Below, piece after piece: positions 7,867 through 15,602 of a DNA stretch of 64,000 nucleotides. Position 1 is the first letter of the stretch. Each line of letters starts with the position of its first letter. The stretch is from the NCBI GenBank assembly GCA_963712165.1, contig CAVQGY010000002.1:1178001-1242000 (forward strand). The letters run 5' to 3'. The translations under genes and the position numbers were made by a program. The notes beneath the pieces were generated by a model. The model was not told where the DNA came from and searched no databases. It was given only the letters and a program-made list of their open reading frames with translations. Source of the DNA: B10-G9 sp963712165 (lineage in GTDB: Bacteria > Chloroflexota > Anaerolineae > Anaerolineales > UBA11858).

Positions 7867-9705
7867 ATGTGTGGAATAGTTGGATATATAGGGCCGAAAA
7901 ATGCCACGCCCATCATCATGGATGGATTGAAGAAGCTGGAATACCGCGGATATGATTCCGCGGGTATTGCGGTTTTGGAGAATGGAGGTATAGAAGTCCG
8001 GCGAAATGCTGGTAAATTAGAGCGATTGTCCCAGCTGGTCAGGGAATCTCCTCTTGAAGGAAATCTGGGGATTGGCCATACTCGGTGGGCTACTCACGGA
8101 GAACCCAATACTCGCAATGCCCATCCCCATCTTGGCATGACCGGAGATGTCGTGGTGGTCCATAACGGGATTGTGGAGAATTTTTCACCGTTAAGGGATG
8201 AGCTGGAGAGCGAGGGTGCAAAATTCCAGTCTGAAACCGATACTGAGGTCATCGTTCATCTGATCGAACGATATCTCTCAGGAGACTCGCTGGAGGATTC
8301 AGTTCAAAAAGCGCTGAGCCACCTCAAGGGTGCCCACGGGATTGTAGTGATGAGCCGAAATGAACCAGATAAGATCATCGCTGCTCGGATTGGCAATGCG
8401 GGAGGTGTAGTGCTGGGTATGGGAGAGGGTGAGATGTTTATCGCCTCTGACCTGCCGGCTATCCTGGAACACACCCGGAATATGGTTTTTCTAGAATCAC
8501 ACCAGATGGCTGTGGTGACCCGCCAAGGAGTCTCTCTAAAGACCCTGGATGGGAAAAAGGTGGTTCCTGAGATCCATAATGTGCCCTGGGATCCCGTTTC
8601 CGCTGAAAAAGGCGAATACAGGCACTTTATGCACAAGGAAATCCATGAGCAGGTGAGATCTCTGACAGATACCATTGCAGGACGGGTAGATTTCGAGTCT
8701 GCAGCTATCCAGTTGCCAACGTTAAATCTCACCACTGAGCTGGTTCATAGAATTGACAAGATCTTTATCATAGCTTGCGGCACAGCTGCCTATGCTGGCA
8801 TGGTCGGTAAAGTCCTGATCGAGCGCATCGCCAGGATACCTGTCGAGGTAGAGATCGGTTCGGAGTTCCGCTACCAGGACCCGATCGTTAATGAACGATC
8901 TGTCGTGCTGGCTATCAGCCAATCCGGTGAGACTGCGGACACCCTGGCTGCCATGGAAGAGGGCCGGAACAAGGGGGCTACCTTGTGGTCGATTGTCAAT
9001 GCGATTGGTTCCCAGGCCATGAGGATCGCTGATGGGTATGTTTCCATGCAGGTGGGTCCTGAGATTGGTGTGGCTTCTACGAAAGCCTACACAGCGCCGC
9101 TGGTGGACCTGTATATGTTGGCTATCCTGTTGGGCGAGATGAGAGGAACCCTTGACCCGGCCATGAAGCGCCAGTTAGTGAATGATCTCCGGCTGGTCCC
9201 GGATCTAGCTGGGCGCTGTCTGGATCAGGAGAAGAGGGTCAAAGTTGTTGCTGAAAGCCTGCTGGAAGCCCAGAACGCCCTTTATCTCGGACGTGGTGTA
9301 AATATGCCGACAGCGTACGAGGGTGCTTTAAAACTGAAGGAAATTTCCTATATCCATGCGGAAGGATACCCGGCAGGAGAGATGAAACACGGGCCGATAG
9401 CCCTGATAGATTCGGGTTTGCCGGTGGTAGTCATAGCCCCGCGTGATCCCTGGTATGAGAAGATGTTCAGCCAGATCGAACAGGCAAAAGCCCGGGGTGG
9501 ACGGGTCATAGCGGTGGCAACTGAAGGTGATGAGCAGATCCTGGCCCAGGCTGACCAGGTCCTTTTCGTTCCGGAAACACCCTGGATGCTGAGTCCGGTC
9601 ACTGCGGTGATCCCCCTCCAACTGTTGGCCTACCATATTGCTGCCCTGCGGGGATTGGATGTTGATCAACCGCGCAACCTGGCCAAATCCGTAACTGTAG
9701 AGTAA
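7867..9705 (+). CDS. glmS: Glutamine--fructose-6-phosphate aminotransferase (isomerizing)
   Basis: 612 residues, matching the 600-610 of the family. It makes glucosamine-6-phosphate from fructose-6-phosphate and glutamine, the first step to UDP-GlcNAc and peptidoglycan. It begins MCGIVGYIG, so Cys2 becomes the N-terminal nucleophile of the class II glutaminase domain (residues 2-220, with GIGHTRWATHG and HNGIVEN). Two SIS sugar-isomerase domains follow (about 285-440 and 455-600; SQSGETADT, and the ending DQPRNLAKSVTVE). GGGAGGGA upstream is the ribosome site. Expression is controlled by the ribozyme in its leader. Confidence 0.98.
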   Translation: MCGIVGYIGPKNATPIIMDGLKKLEYRGYDSAGIAVLENGGIEVRRNAGKLERLSQLVRESPLEGNLGIGHTRWATHGEPNTRNAHPHLGMTGDVVVVHNGIVENFSPLRDELESEGAKFQSETDTEVIVHLIERYLSGDSLEDSVQKALSHLKGAHGIVVMSRNEPDKIIAARIGNAGGVVLGMGEGEMFIASDLPAILEHTRNMVFLESHQMAVVTRQGVSLKTLDGKKVVPEIHNVPWDPVSAEKGEYRHFMHKEIHEQVRSLTDTIAGRVDFESAAIQLPTLNLTTELVHRIDKIFIIACGTAAYAGMVGKVLIERIARIPVEVEIGSEFRYQDPIVNERSVVLAISQSGETADTLAAMEEGRNKGATLWSIVNAIGSQAMRIADGYVSMQVGPEIGVASTKAYTAPLVDLYMLAILLGEMRGTLDPAMKRQLVNDLRLVPDLAGRCLDQEKRVKVVAESLLEAQNALYLGRGVNMPTAYEGALKLKEISYIHAEGYPAGEMKHGPIALIDSGLPVVVIAPRDPWYEKMFSQIEQAKARGGRVIAVATEGDEQILAQADQVLFVPETPWMLSPVTAVIPLQLLAYHIAALRGLDVDQPRNLAKSVTVE

Positions 9706-9712
9706 GGGGTAC

Positions 9713-9791
9713 CGACCTCCGAGGTTATCCCGAGGTTGACCCGACCTCGGAGGTTGACTCGACCTCGGAGGTTGACACGACCTCGGAGGTT
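9713..9791. repeat. Short tandem palindromic repeats (GACCTCGGAGGTT family)
   Basis: Three copies of CGACCTCGGAGGTTGAC start at 9742, 9760 and 9778, with an exact 18-base period; the last copy is cut short. A variant CGACCTCCGAGGTT is at 9713, and a half copy is at 9729. The core ACCTC(C/G)GAGGT is palindromic. The array fills the space between the convergent stops of glmS and the APH-like kinase. Confidence 0.85.
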
Positions 9792-9796
9792 CCCAA

Positions 9797-10732
9797 TTAA
9801 ACCAATTGGCCGATCTTTTCCGTGATTTCAACCCAGTAATCGAGGTGATCGTCCCCTTCCTCAATGGTCCAGATCGCAGACAGCAGGGTACGGCAGAAGC
9901 TCCAGGCTGTCAGTCGGTGCAAGTCCAGCCCGGTGATCCCTTCAAAGATCCGCAGCCTGCAGCGCAGGATTTCCACAAGGTTCGGTTGGCGGATCAAGTT
10001 TGGGATCGGGTTACCCAGATACGGACCCACTTCAAAGGCGAGTTCTCCAGTAACTCCTTTGGGATCGATAACAGCCCAGGTACCATCCTCCCGGGAAAGG
10101 ATGTTGTAATGATGGAGGTCTCCGTGCAGTAAAAAACGTTCTTCTGGAGATTCTAAAAGCTCTTTTACAAGCCCCATTCCTTTTTTGAAGATTGCTTCTG
10201 GAAGAGGTCCCTCACTCTCACCATAACTTTCGCTGTAGCGTGAAAAACCCTGGCACCAAGTTTCCATGGTTGGAAATTCACTGCCTTGTGGTTCTGGTTG
10301 CCGGAGAGCACTCATCGTTTGGGCGGCAATTCGGGTGGCTTCTTCATCATCTGATAGTGACGTAAGGTTACGTCCTGGATGGATTCGTTCCAGCAGAAGC
10401 GCACCTTGATCAATATCAAAGTCCAGCAGCTTGACAACACCTTTCAGCCTCCGATATGCTTGCAGCGTTTTGATCTCTGTCAACAACTCTGGATTGGGGA
10501 ACCCCATTTTCAGTACCACGGATCCATGGATCGGACTGCTGGCATATTCCAGATAGTTATAGGAAAGCTGGTTTATGGGTTGTGTTTCACTCAGCGACCA
10601 GCGGTCCAGCAAGGATCCCCGCAGTGCAGGTAGGGCTTTCAACCATTCGTTCCCTTCCGGCCCAAAGAGGTTATGGACGCGAGTCCTGAACATCTCGGGT
10701 AGAGGGACCATTGGTGGAATTGTGTGGGTCAC
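9797..10732 (-). CDS. Aminoglycoside/hydroxyurea-type phosphotransferase family protein (StrK/APH(6)-like)
   Basis: 311 residues. The kinase catalytic loop LLHGDLHHYNIL (near residue 205) and the following WAVIDPKGVTGE, with the metal-binding Asp, are typical of the APH(6)/hydroxyurea phosphotransferase family. It should transfer phosphate from ATP to a small molecule; resistance to an aminoglycoside is possible but unproven. The reading frame starts with GTG at 10732. An ATG at 10711 (MVPLPEMF) is an alternative, and neither has a clear ribosome site. It is followed 36 bases upstream on the same strand by the GrpB-family gene, another small-molecule-type protein. Confidence 0.8.
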   Translation of the reverse strand: MTHTIPPMVPLPEMFRTRVHNLFGPEGNEWLKALPALRGSLLDRWSLSETQPINQLSYNYLEYASSPIHGSVVLKMGFPNPELLTEIKTLQAYRRLKGVVKLLDFDIDQGALLLERIHPGRNLTSLSDDEEATRIAAQTMSALRQPEPQGSEFPTMETWCQGFSRYSESYGESEGPLPEAIFKKGMGLVKELLESPEERFLLHGDLHHYNILSREDGTWAVIDPKGVTGELAFEVGPYLGNPIPNLIRQPNLVEILRCRLRIFEGITGLDLHRLTAWSFCRTLLSAIWTIEEGDDHLDYWVEITEKIGQLV

Positions 10733-10768
10733 GTTATGGAGTGGGGAATGTGCCGGGACGCCGGGGAT

Positions 10769-11323
10769 TCAATCCTTGGTCTGCTCCAGCCAGTATCGGG
10801 CAACTTCATCCATGGAAAGGATGAAGTCCGATTTTGCGGCAGTGTAGTTGCGGCTCTGCTTTGGGAAACGTTTGGCTAGTTTTTCCTTCAGTTTTTCATA
10901 TTCTCTGGCAGCATCTGGATTGGCCCGTAAATAATCCCTGAAAATAGTATGCCTATCAATATCTGGATGCCCATGTTGGAAAACATGCAGGTGATGTGTT
11001 CGCTGACCATCGGTATCCTGGGTGAAGAACTGCCTGCCGGGGATGCCGAATTCTCCCTTTGACACATATCCCAGGGTTTTGAATTCTGCCACAGATCCAA
11101 TAACATCCTCGATCCTTTCCACTTCCATTACAAAATCAAGGATCGGCTTGGCTTTGATACCCGAGACTGATGTGCTGCCAATGTGGTAGATGCCAATGAT
11201 TGGGAATGTAAGTCCTTCTAGTAGACGGGATATCTCCTGGTCAGCCTGTTGGGACCATTCAGGATTATGAGGGACCAGCTCTACATCACGCTGTTCTGAA
11301 GAGTGAGTTTCTTTATCAGTCAT
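10769..11323 (-). CDS. GrpB family (UPF0157) nucleotidyltransferase-like protein
   Basis: 184 residues from ATG 11323; a TTG six bases earlier is less likely. The family signature runs VELVPHNPEWSQQAD, then IYHIGSTSVSGIKAKPILDF, then the HHLHVFQHG block. GrpB proteins have a nucleotidyltransferase-like fold with the G-S-T and D-x-V pattern, but their substrate is not established. The HIGSTSV and DFVMEV segments supply the expected acidic and Ser residues. It probably shares a transcript with the downstream APH-like kinase. Confidence 0.85.
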   Translation of the reverse strand: MTDKETHSSEQRDVELVPHNPEWSQQADQEISRLLEGLTFPIIGIYHIGSTSVSGIKAKPILDFVMEVERIEDVIGSVAEFKTLGYVSKGEFGIPGRQFFTQDTDGQRTHHLHVFQHGHPDIDRHTIFRDYLRANPDAAREYEKLKEKLAKRFPKQSRNYTAAKSDFILSMDEVARYWLEQTKD

Positions 11324-11402
11324 AAGCAATTATCAATATCATTAGGCAAAGTCGTATTCATTATATAGTATCTTGGTATTCCTGTCAGGTAAATTAAAAG
11401 GC

Positions 11403-11465
11403 CTCCAGGTCGATCCGCCACTATCCCCGAGTGCCATTGAGAGAAACCGACCTCCGACCTGGGAG
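11403..11465. repeat. Imperfect inverted repeat CTCCAGGTCG / CGACCTGGGAG in the grpB-mrp gap
   Basis: The divergent gap of 278 bases between grpB and mrp holds this spaced inverted repeat and, inside it, CCGACCTCCGACCT, a relative of the GACCTC repeats at 9713. Nothing else recognisable is present except the mrp promoter. Confidence 0.4.
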
Positions 11466-11548
11466 ATCATAAGGCGTCATCCTGCGTGGTTGGGGTGATT
11501 ACTTTTCTCCTGTTCTAACAGAAATATGAGATAAAGGGAGGGCATTCG

Positions 11549-11557
11549 TGCTAAAAT
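11549..11557 (+). promoter_or_regulatory. Extended -10 promoter of mrp
   Basis: TGCTAAAAT is an extended -10 (TGn plus TAAAAT) lying 45 bases before the mrp ATG. No -35 box is needed for this class, and none is evident. Confidence 0.5.
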
Positions 11558-11601
11558 GGGGTCTGCATTATTGGCAAATATGATTACCAGGAAGGATCTA
11601 T

Positions 11602-12651
11602 ATGGCAGGAGACCAACTAAACCGAGATGCAGTATTAAAAGCCCTGGGGGAGGTTCTGGACCCCGAACTTGGCAAGGACCTGGTCACGCTGGGCATGATC
11701 GACCACGTTCTAGTCGAGGATGGTGTAGTGAGCTTCACCATCAATCTGACCACTCCGGCTTGTCCCTTGAAGGATGAGATCAGGAGCAATTCACTGGCTG
11801 CTGTTAAGGCGCTGGATGGTGTTAAGGACATCCAGATCAAGATGGACGCCAAAGTGCCTGTAGGTCAAAAGAAATCAGAGCATAAAAATATCAAAAACGT
11901 GATCGCCGTTGCTTCCGGCAAAGGCGGTGTCGGAAAAAGCACTGTGGCAGTTAATGTAGCTGTCACCCTGGCAAAAAAAGGCGCCAATGTCGGACTGCTG
12001 GATGCTGATATTTATGGCCCTAACATCCCCACCATGATGGGCGTTGACCGCCTGGGCGGGACGACTGATGAGAAATTGATCCTTCCTGGTGAAGGTCACG
12101 GTGTCAAAGTGATTTCAATCGGGTTTATGGTCAGACCAGAACAGGCTTTGATCTGGCGGGGACCCATGCTGCATTCTGCGATCAAACAATTCATATCTGA
12201 TGTGGATTGGGGCGAACTGGATTACCTGATCATTGACCTTCCTCCTGGTACAGGAGATGTCCAGCTCAGTTTAAGCCAGACCCTGGAGCTGCAGGGAGGA
12301 TTGATCGTCACTTTACCGCAGCAGGTGTCTCTTGACGATGCCTTGCGGGGGATCAATATGTTCCAGGAATTGAAAGTTCCTATCTTTGGTGTTGTGGAGA
12401 ATATGAGCTACCTGGAGACGCCAGATGGGGAGCGGATGGATATTTTTGGGACAGGTGGAGGCAAAAAGCTGGCCGATATGGCAGGAGTACCTTATATTGG
12501 CGGAATACCCATCGATCCCCAGGTCAGAATAGGCGGTGATGAAGGCATGCCGGTAGTTTTATCTCATCCGGACTCTCCGGTGGCTAAAGCTCTGGTAGAG
12601 ATCGCTGAGAAAATTGCTGCCCAGGTCAGCATCAAGGCGATCCAGGGTTAA
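11602..12651 (+). CDS. mrp: Mrp/NBP35-type P-loop ATPase (ApbC) with N-terminal MIP18 domain
   Basis: 349 residues. Residues 5-80 form the MIP18/DUF59 domain (DPELGKDLVTLGMI, TTPACPLKDEI). The deviant Walker A SGKGGVGKST is at residues 105-114, and the Mrp block DYLIIDLPPGTGDVQLS is near 210. Members carry and transfer Fe-S clusters to apoproteins. In this copy the usual CxxC cluster ligands after VENMSY are absent; the segment reads NMSYLETPDGERMDIFG. Classical cluster binding in the dimer is therefore doubtful. Start and AAGGA site agree. It is followed by a hairpin and then a separate promoter for the RicT gene. Confidence 0.9.
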   Translation: MAGDQLNRDAVLKALGEVLDPELGKDLVTLGMIDHVLVEDGVVSFTINLTTPACPLKDEIRSNSLAAVKALDGVKDIQIKMDAKVPVGQKKSEHKNIKNVIAVASGKGGVGKSTVAVNVAVTLAKKGANVGLLDADIYGPNIPTMMGVDRLGGTTDEKLILPGEGHGVKVISIGFMVRPEQALIWRGPMLHSAIKQFISDVDWGELDYLIIDLPPGTGDVQLSLSQTLELQGGLIVTLPQQVSLDDALRGINMFQELKVPIFGVVENMSYLETPDGERMDIFGTGGGKKLADMAGVPYIGGIPIDPQVRIGGDEGMPVVLSHPDSPVAKALVEIAEKIAAQVSIKAIQG

Positions 12652-12678
12652 CTCGTATCCATCACCGGACAAACTCAC

Positions 12679-12709
12679 AGGATACGGCTTCGTCAAGGGG
12701 CCGTATCCT
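12679..12709 (+). terminator. Hairpin terminator-like structure after mrp
   Basis: AGGATACGG (12679-12687) pairs with CCGTATCCT (12701-12709). The downstream AACTATTT is a weak T tract, so termination may be partial. Confidence 0.55.
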
Positions 12710-12730
12710 AACTATTTAAGGCAAATAAGG

Positions 12731-12736
12731 TAAAAT
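12731..12736 (+). promoter_or_regulatory. -10 box placed for a leaderless transcript of the RicT gene
   Basis: TAAAAT ends 6 bases before ATG 12743, so transcription would begin at or next to the start codon. There is no Shine-Dalgarno sequence at usable spacing. Confidence 0.45.
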
Positions 12737-12742
12737 AGGCTC

Positions 12743-13558
12743 ATGATGGCGCTTATTGTAGGAATTCGATTCCAGAAAGGTGGAAAAACATACCATTTTG
12801 ATGCCTCTTCCGTACCAGATATTCACATGGAGGATTATGTGATTGTCGAGACCAGCCGCGGGAAGCAGCTGGGCAGCGTGGTTTCCTTTTTAGAAGAGAC
12901 CGAGAATGAAAATCGGAACTGGAAACCCATCTTGAGAGCTGCAACATCGCGGGATCTGGTCCTTCGGCAGGTCTGGGAGAAAAAAGAGACCAAGATCCTG
13001 GATGATTGCCGGCAGATCGCGAGAGATGAGAAAGGATTGGAGGAAGTCAAATTTGTTTCGGCGGAGTTCAGCTTGGAGGGGGATAATCTGGTAATCCTCT
13101 ATTGCTACGAAGGGGAAGATGACCCCAAGATGGGCGGACTGATCAAAAAAATGGAAAAAGCCAATCCGGATGCCGATCTCGAGATGCGCAGGATTGGCCC
13201 CAGAGATACTGCAAAAATCCTCGGTGGAATGGGTGCTTGCGGCCGGGAGATCCGCTGCTGTACTGAATTCATGACCGAATTCATCCCGATTTCCATCAAG
13301 ATGGCCAAGGAACAGGGTATCTCTCTGGCTCCTACCGAGATTACTGGCATGTGCGGACGTTTGCGATGCTGTTTAATGCATGAACATGCGCAGTACCTGG
13401 AAGCAAAGAAGAACTTGCCCAAGCGGGGAAAAAGGGTGATCACACCTCAAGGGGAAGGTAAGGTAGTCCGTTTGAACCCTCTCAGCCAGGTTGTATCGGT
13501 CGACCTGGGTGAAGATGGAATCATCGATTTCGATCAGGAAGATATCAAGCGCAAATAA
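12743..13558 (+). CDS. ricT: PSP1 domain protein, RicT/YaaT type
   Basis: 271 residues. The PSP1 C-terminal domain carries the family's cysteine clusters: ACGREIRCC near residue 170 and MCGRLRCCLMHEHAQY near 205. These bind Fe-S clusters in the B. subtilis RicAFT complex, which promotes RNase Y mRNA processing. The N-terminal GIRFQKGGKTYHFDA and the GKQLGSVV segment are also typical. Outside sporeformers its partners are unknown, and RicA/RicF are not visible here. It is followed after 2 bases by the M20 amidohydrolase, so the two are probably cotranscribed. Confidence 0.9.
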   Translation: MMALIVGIRFQKGGKTYHFDASSVPDIHMEDYVIVETSRGKQLGSVVSFLEETENENRNWKPILRAATSRDLVLRQVWEKKETKILDDCRQIARDEKGLEEVKFVSAEFSLEGDNLVILYCYEGEDDPKMGGLIKKMEKANPDADLEMRRIGPRDTAKILGGMGACGREIRCCTEFMTEFIPISIKMAKEQGISLAPTEITGMCGRLRCCLMHEHAQYLEAKKNLPKRGKRVITPQGEGKVVRLNPLSQVVSVDLGEDGIIDFDQEDIKRK

Positions 13559-13560
13559 TC

Positions 13561-14751
13561 ATGAATAATATCCTCGACCGTGCGAGTGCAGTTTCCCCTT
13601 ATGCCAGCGCCATGCGGCGAGAATTTCACAGCCATCCCGAGTTAGGTTTCCTTGAATTCCAGACAGCAGAAATAATCTTGAGAGAATTATCCCAATGGGA
13701 AGGATTCTCCATTCAAAGCGAAATCGCGGAAACCGGTATCGTGGCGACTTTACCGGGAGGAAAACCTGGAAAGACCGTCCTGGTCAGATTTGATATGGAC
13801 GCACTGCCTATTGTTGAAGAGACCGGCACGGAATATAGCTCCCAAAATGTGGGAGTGATGCACGCCTGCGGACATGATGGGCATATGGCTATCGGATTGG
13901 CGGCTGCCCGTCTGCTTCATGAAAACCGCCAGGATCTTGCAGGGAAGATCGTATTCCTTTTTCAGCCAGCTGAGGAAGGATTGGGTGGCGCCTTGAGGAT
14001 GATCAAAGAAGGCGTCCTGGAAAAGGCAGGGCCGGATTACGTGTTAGGCCTTCATCTTTGGAATGAAAAACCTTTGGGATGGCTGGGTATCAGTGATGGG
14101 CTGGTGATGTCAGCCTCGGAAACCTTCAAGATCATGATCCGGGGAAAGGGAGGGCATGGCGGAAAACCTCATGAATCAGTGGATCCGATCGTCGCTTCTG
14201 CTGGGGTGATCAATGCCTTGCAGACGCTTCCCGCACGGGAAGTTCACCCACTGGACAGTTCTGTGATCTCGGTCTGCACCATTCATGCTGGAGATGCCAA
14301 TAATGTTATCCCAAGTGAAGTCTATCTGAGCGGAACGATCAGGACATTTACATCGACGACCAGGGATCTGGTCTTGAAACGATTCCAGGAAGTGGTCAGG
14401 GGAGTTGCAGGTGCTCACAACTGCCAGTCTGAGGTGGATATTTTCGATATCTCACCTGCTGTTGAGAATCACCCTGGCGTAGCTGCGGCTGTGCGGAGAA
14501 CGGCTCAGAACCTCTTCCCCAAGGCAGTCCTTGATACACACTACCAGACCATGGCTTCTGAGGACATAGCCTATTTCCTGCAAGAGGTACCAGGTTGTTA
14601 CAGCTTCATCGGCTCTGCCAATCCCGAAAAGGGATTGGATGCCAAACATCACCAGCCGGATTTCGATTTTGACGAGGGAGCATTGGAGATAGGGATATCC
14701 CTGATCGTTGGGAGTATTTTCGAATTGCTTCATCCTGATTTTCATCTTTAA
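13561..14751 (+). CDS. M20 family amidohydrolase (N-acyl-amino acid / hippurate hydrolase type)
   Basis: 396 residues, usual for the family. Metal-binding motifs MHACGHDGHMA (about 100-110) and QPAEEGLGGA (about 135) and the dimerisation-domain GHGGKPHESVDP are all present, as is MASEDIAYFLQ near 325. It hydrolyses the amide bond of N-acyl amino acids or related conjugates; the substrate is unknown. The ATG sits 2 bases behind the ricT stop without its own good ribosome site, suggesting translational coupling. Confidence 0.92.
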   Translation: MNNILDRASAVSPYASAMRREFHSHPELGFLEFQTAEIILRELSQWEGFSIQSEIAETGIVATLPGGKPGKTVLVRFDMDALPIVEETGTEYSSQNVGVMHACGHDGHMAIGLAAARLLHENRQDLAGKIVFLFQPAEEGLGGALRMIKEGVLEKAGPDYVLGLHLWNEKPLGWLGISDGLVMSASETFKIMIRGKGGHGGKPHESVDPIVASAGVINALQTLPAREVHPLDSSVISVCTIHAGDANNVIPSEVYLSGTIRTFTSTTRDLVLKRFQEVVRGVAGAHNCQSEVDIFDISPAVENHPGVAAAVRRTAQNLFPKAVLDTHYQTMASEDIAYFLQEVPGCYSFIGSANPEKGLDAKHHQPDFDFDEGALEIGISLIVGSIFELLHPDFHL

Positions 14752-14808
14752 TACTCAATAATTCATCTCAGAAGCAAGGCATCCCGTATTGCCAGGGTAC
14801 ACTCGTTC

Positions 14809-14837
14809 TTGACGAGTGATTTCCATAATGCTAGAAT
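14809..14837 (+). promoter_or_regulatory. Sigma-70 promoter TTGACG-17-TAGAAT with extended -10, for the GntR gene
   Basis: -35 TTGACG at 14809-14814 and -10 TAGAAT at 14832-14837 are separated by exactly 17 bases. A TG one base before the -10 adds an extended element. Confidence 0.75.
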
Positions 14838-14844
14838 TAAGTAG

Positions 14845-14876
14845 GATTAATCTTATTCATCATATTAATCAGATTA
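14845..14876. promoter_or_regulatory. Probable operator: GATTAATC and TAATC-A-GATTA palindromes
   Basis: A perfect GATTAATC (14845-14852) and an 11-base palindrome TAATCAGATTA (14866-14876) lie between the promoter and the GntR start codon. Their position suits autoregulation by the GntR protein. Confidence 0.45.
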
Positions 14877-14882
14877 GGATGG

Positions 14883-15539
14883 ATGATGAGTAATTCTACA
14901 TTCTTGAATTACTTGATGCAATTCCCCGTCGAGGAAGTCGACCAGCTGCCTTCGTTGAAAGAAATCAGCCAGGAGCTGGGTATCAGTATTTCCACCTTAC
15001 GGGAGCAGCTCCAGGTTGCCAAAGCTCTGGGGCTGGTTGATGTCAAGCCCCATCTAGGTATTCGTCCCCAACCCTATTCTTTCACACCAGCTGTGGATGC
15101 CTCATTGTGTTATGCCATTGAGCAGGACCGCTCCCATTTTGAGGAATTTGTAGACCTGCGCCGCCATCTGGAGTTGGCTTATTTTCCCCTTGCGGTAGAT
15201 CTGCTGCAGGAAGAAGATCATCAGGAGCTGCGAATTCTGGTGGCCACTGCCTGGGAAAAATTGCGTGGTAAACCTGCCAGGATACCCCATCAGGAACACC
15301 GCCAGCTGCACCTTGCTTTCTACAGGCGCCTGGAGAATGTCTTTGTGATGGGCTTGCTAGAAGCCTATTGGGATGCCTATGAATCCGTGGGATTAAACGT
15401 ATACACTGATTTTGAGTATTTGGAGCAAGTTTGGGTCTACCATGAACAATTGGTTGAGATCGCCATTGCGAAGGACAAGACCCGCGGGCGGAAGATTTTG
15501 CAGGAGCATTTTGATCTCATGGATCGCATGGTCCGCTAA
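14883..15539 (+). CDS. GntR/FadR-like transcriptional regulator (FCD domain)
   Basis: 218 residues. The N-terminal winged helix-turn-helix (about 15-65, LPSLKEISQELGISISTLREQL) is followed by an all-helical FCD-type effector domain (about 85-210). FCD regulators sense organic acids, often through a bound metal. It sits 63 bases upstream of the first kor gene on the same strand, so it is a good candidate regulator of the redox island; that is inference. Two adjacent ATGs (14883, 14886) are possible starts. Confidence 0.85.
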   Translation: MMSNSTFLNYLMQFPVEEVDQLPSLKEISQELGISISTLREQLQVAKALGLVDVKPHLGIRPQPYSFTPAVDASLCYAIEQDRSHFEEFVDLRRHLELAYFPLAVDLLQEEDHQELRILVATAWEKLRGKPARIPHQEHRQLHLAFYRRLENVFVMGLLEAYWDAYESVGLNVYTDFEYLEQVWVYHEQLVEIAIAKDKTRGRKILQEHFDLMDRMVR

Positions 15540-15602
15540 TTCAAACACTACTATTTATCGTTTTTCAGGATCCACCCTTAAGGGTGATTTACAGGAGAGT
15601 GA

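Noticed and set aside
9742..9791. Possible CRISPR array
   Set aside because: The period is 18 bases with no spacers and no cas genes nearby; these are simple palindromic repeats.
9328..9864. 178-codon minus-strand frame with PPRS-type repeats
   Set aside because: It is translation of the GACCTC repeat array plus the antisense of glmS.
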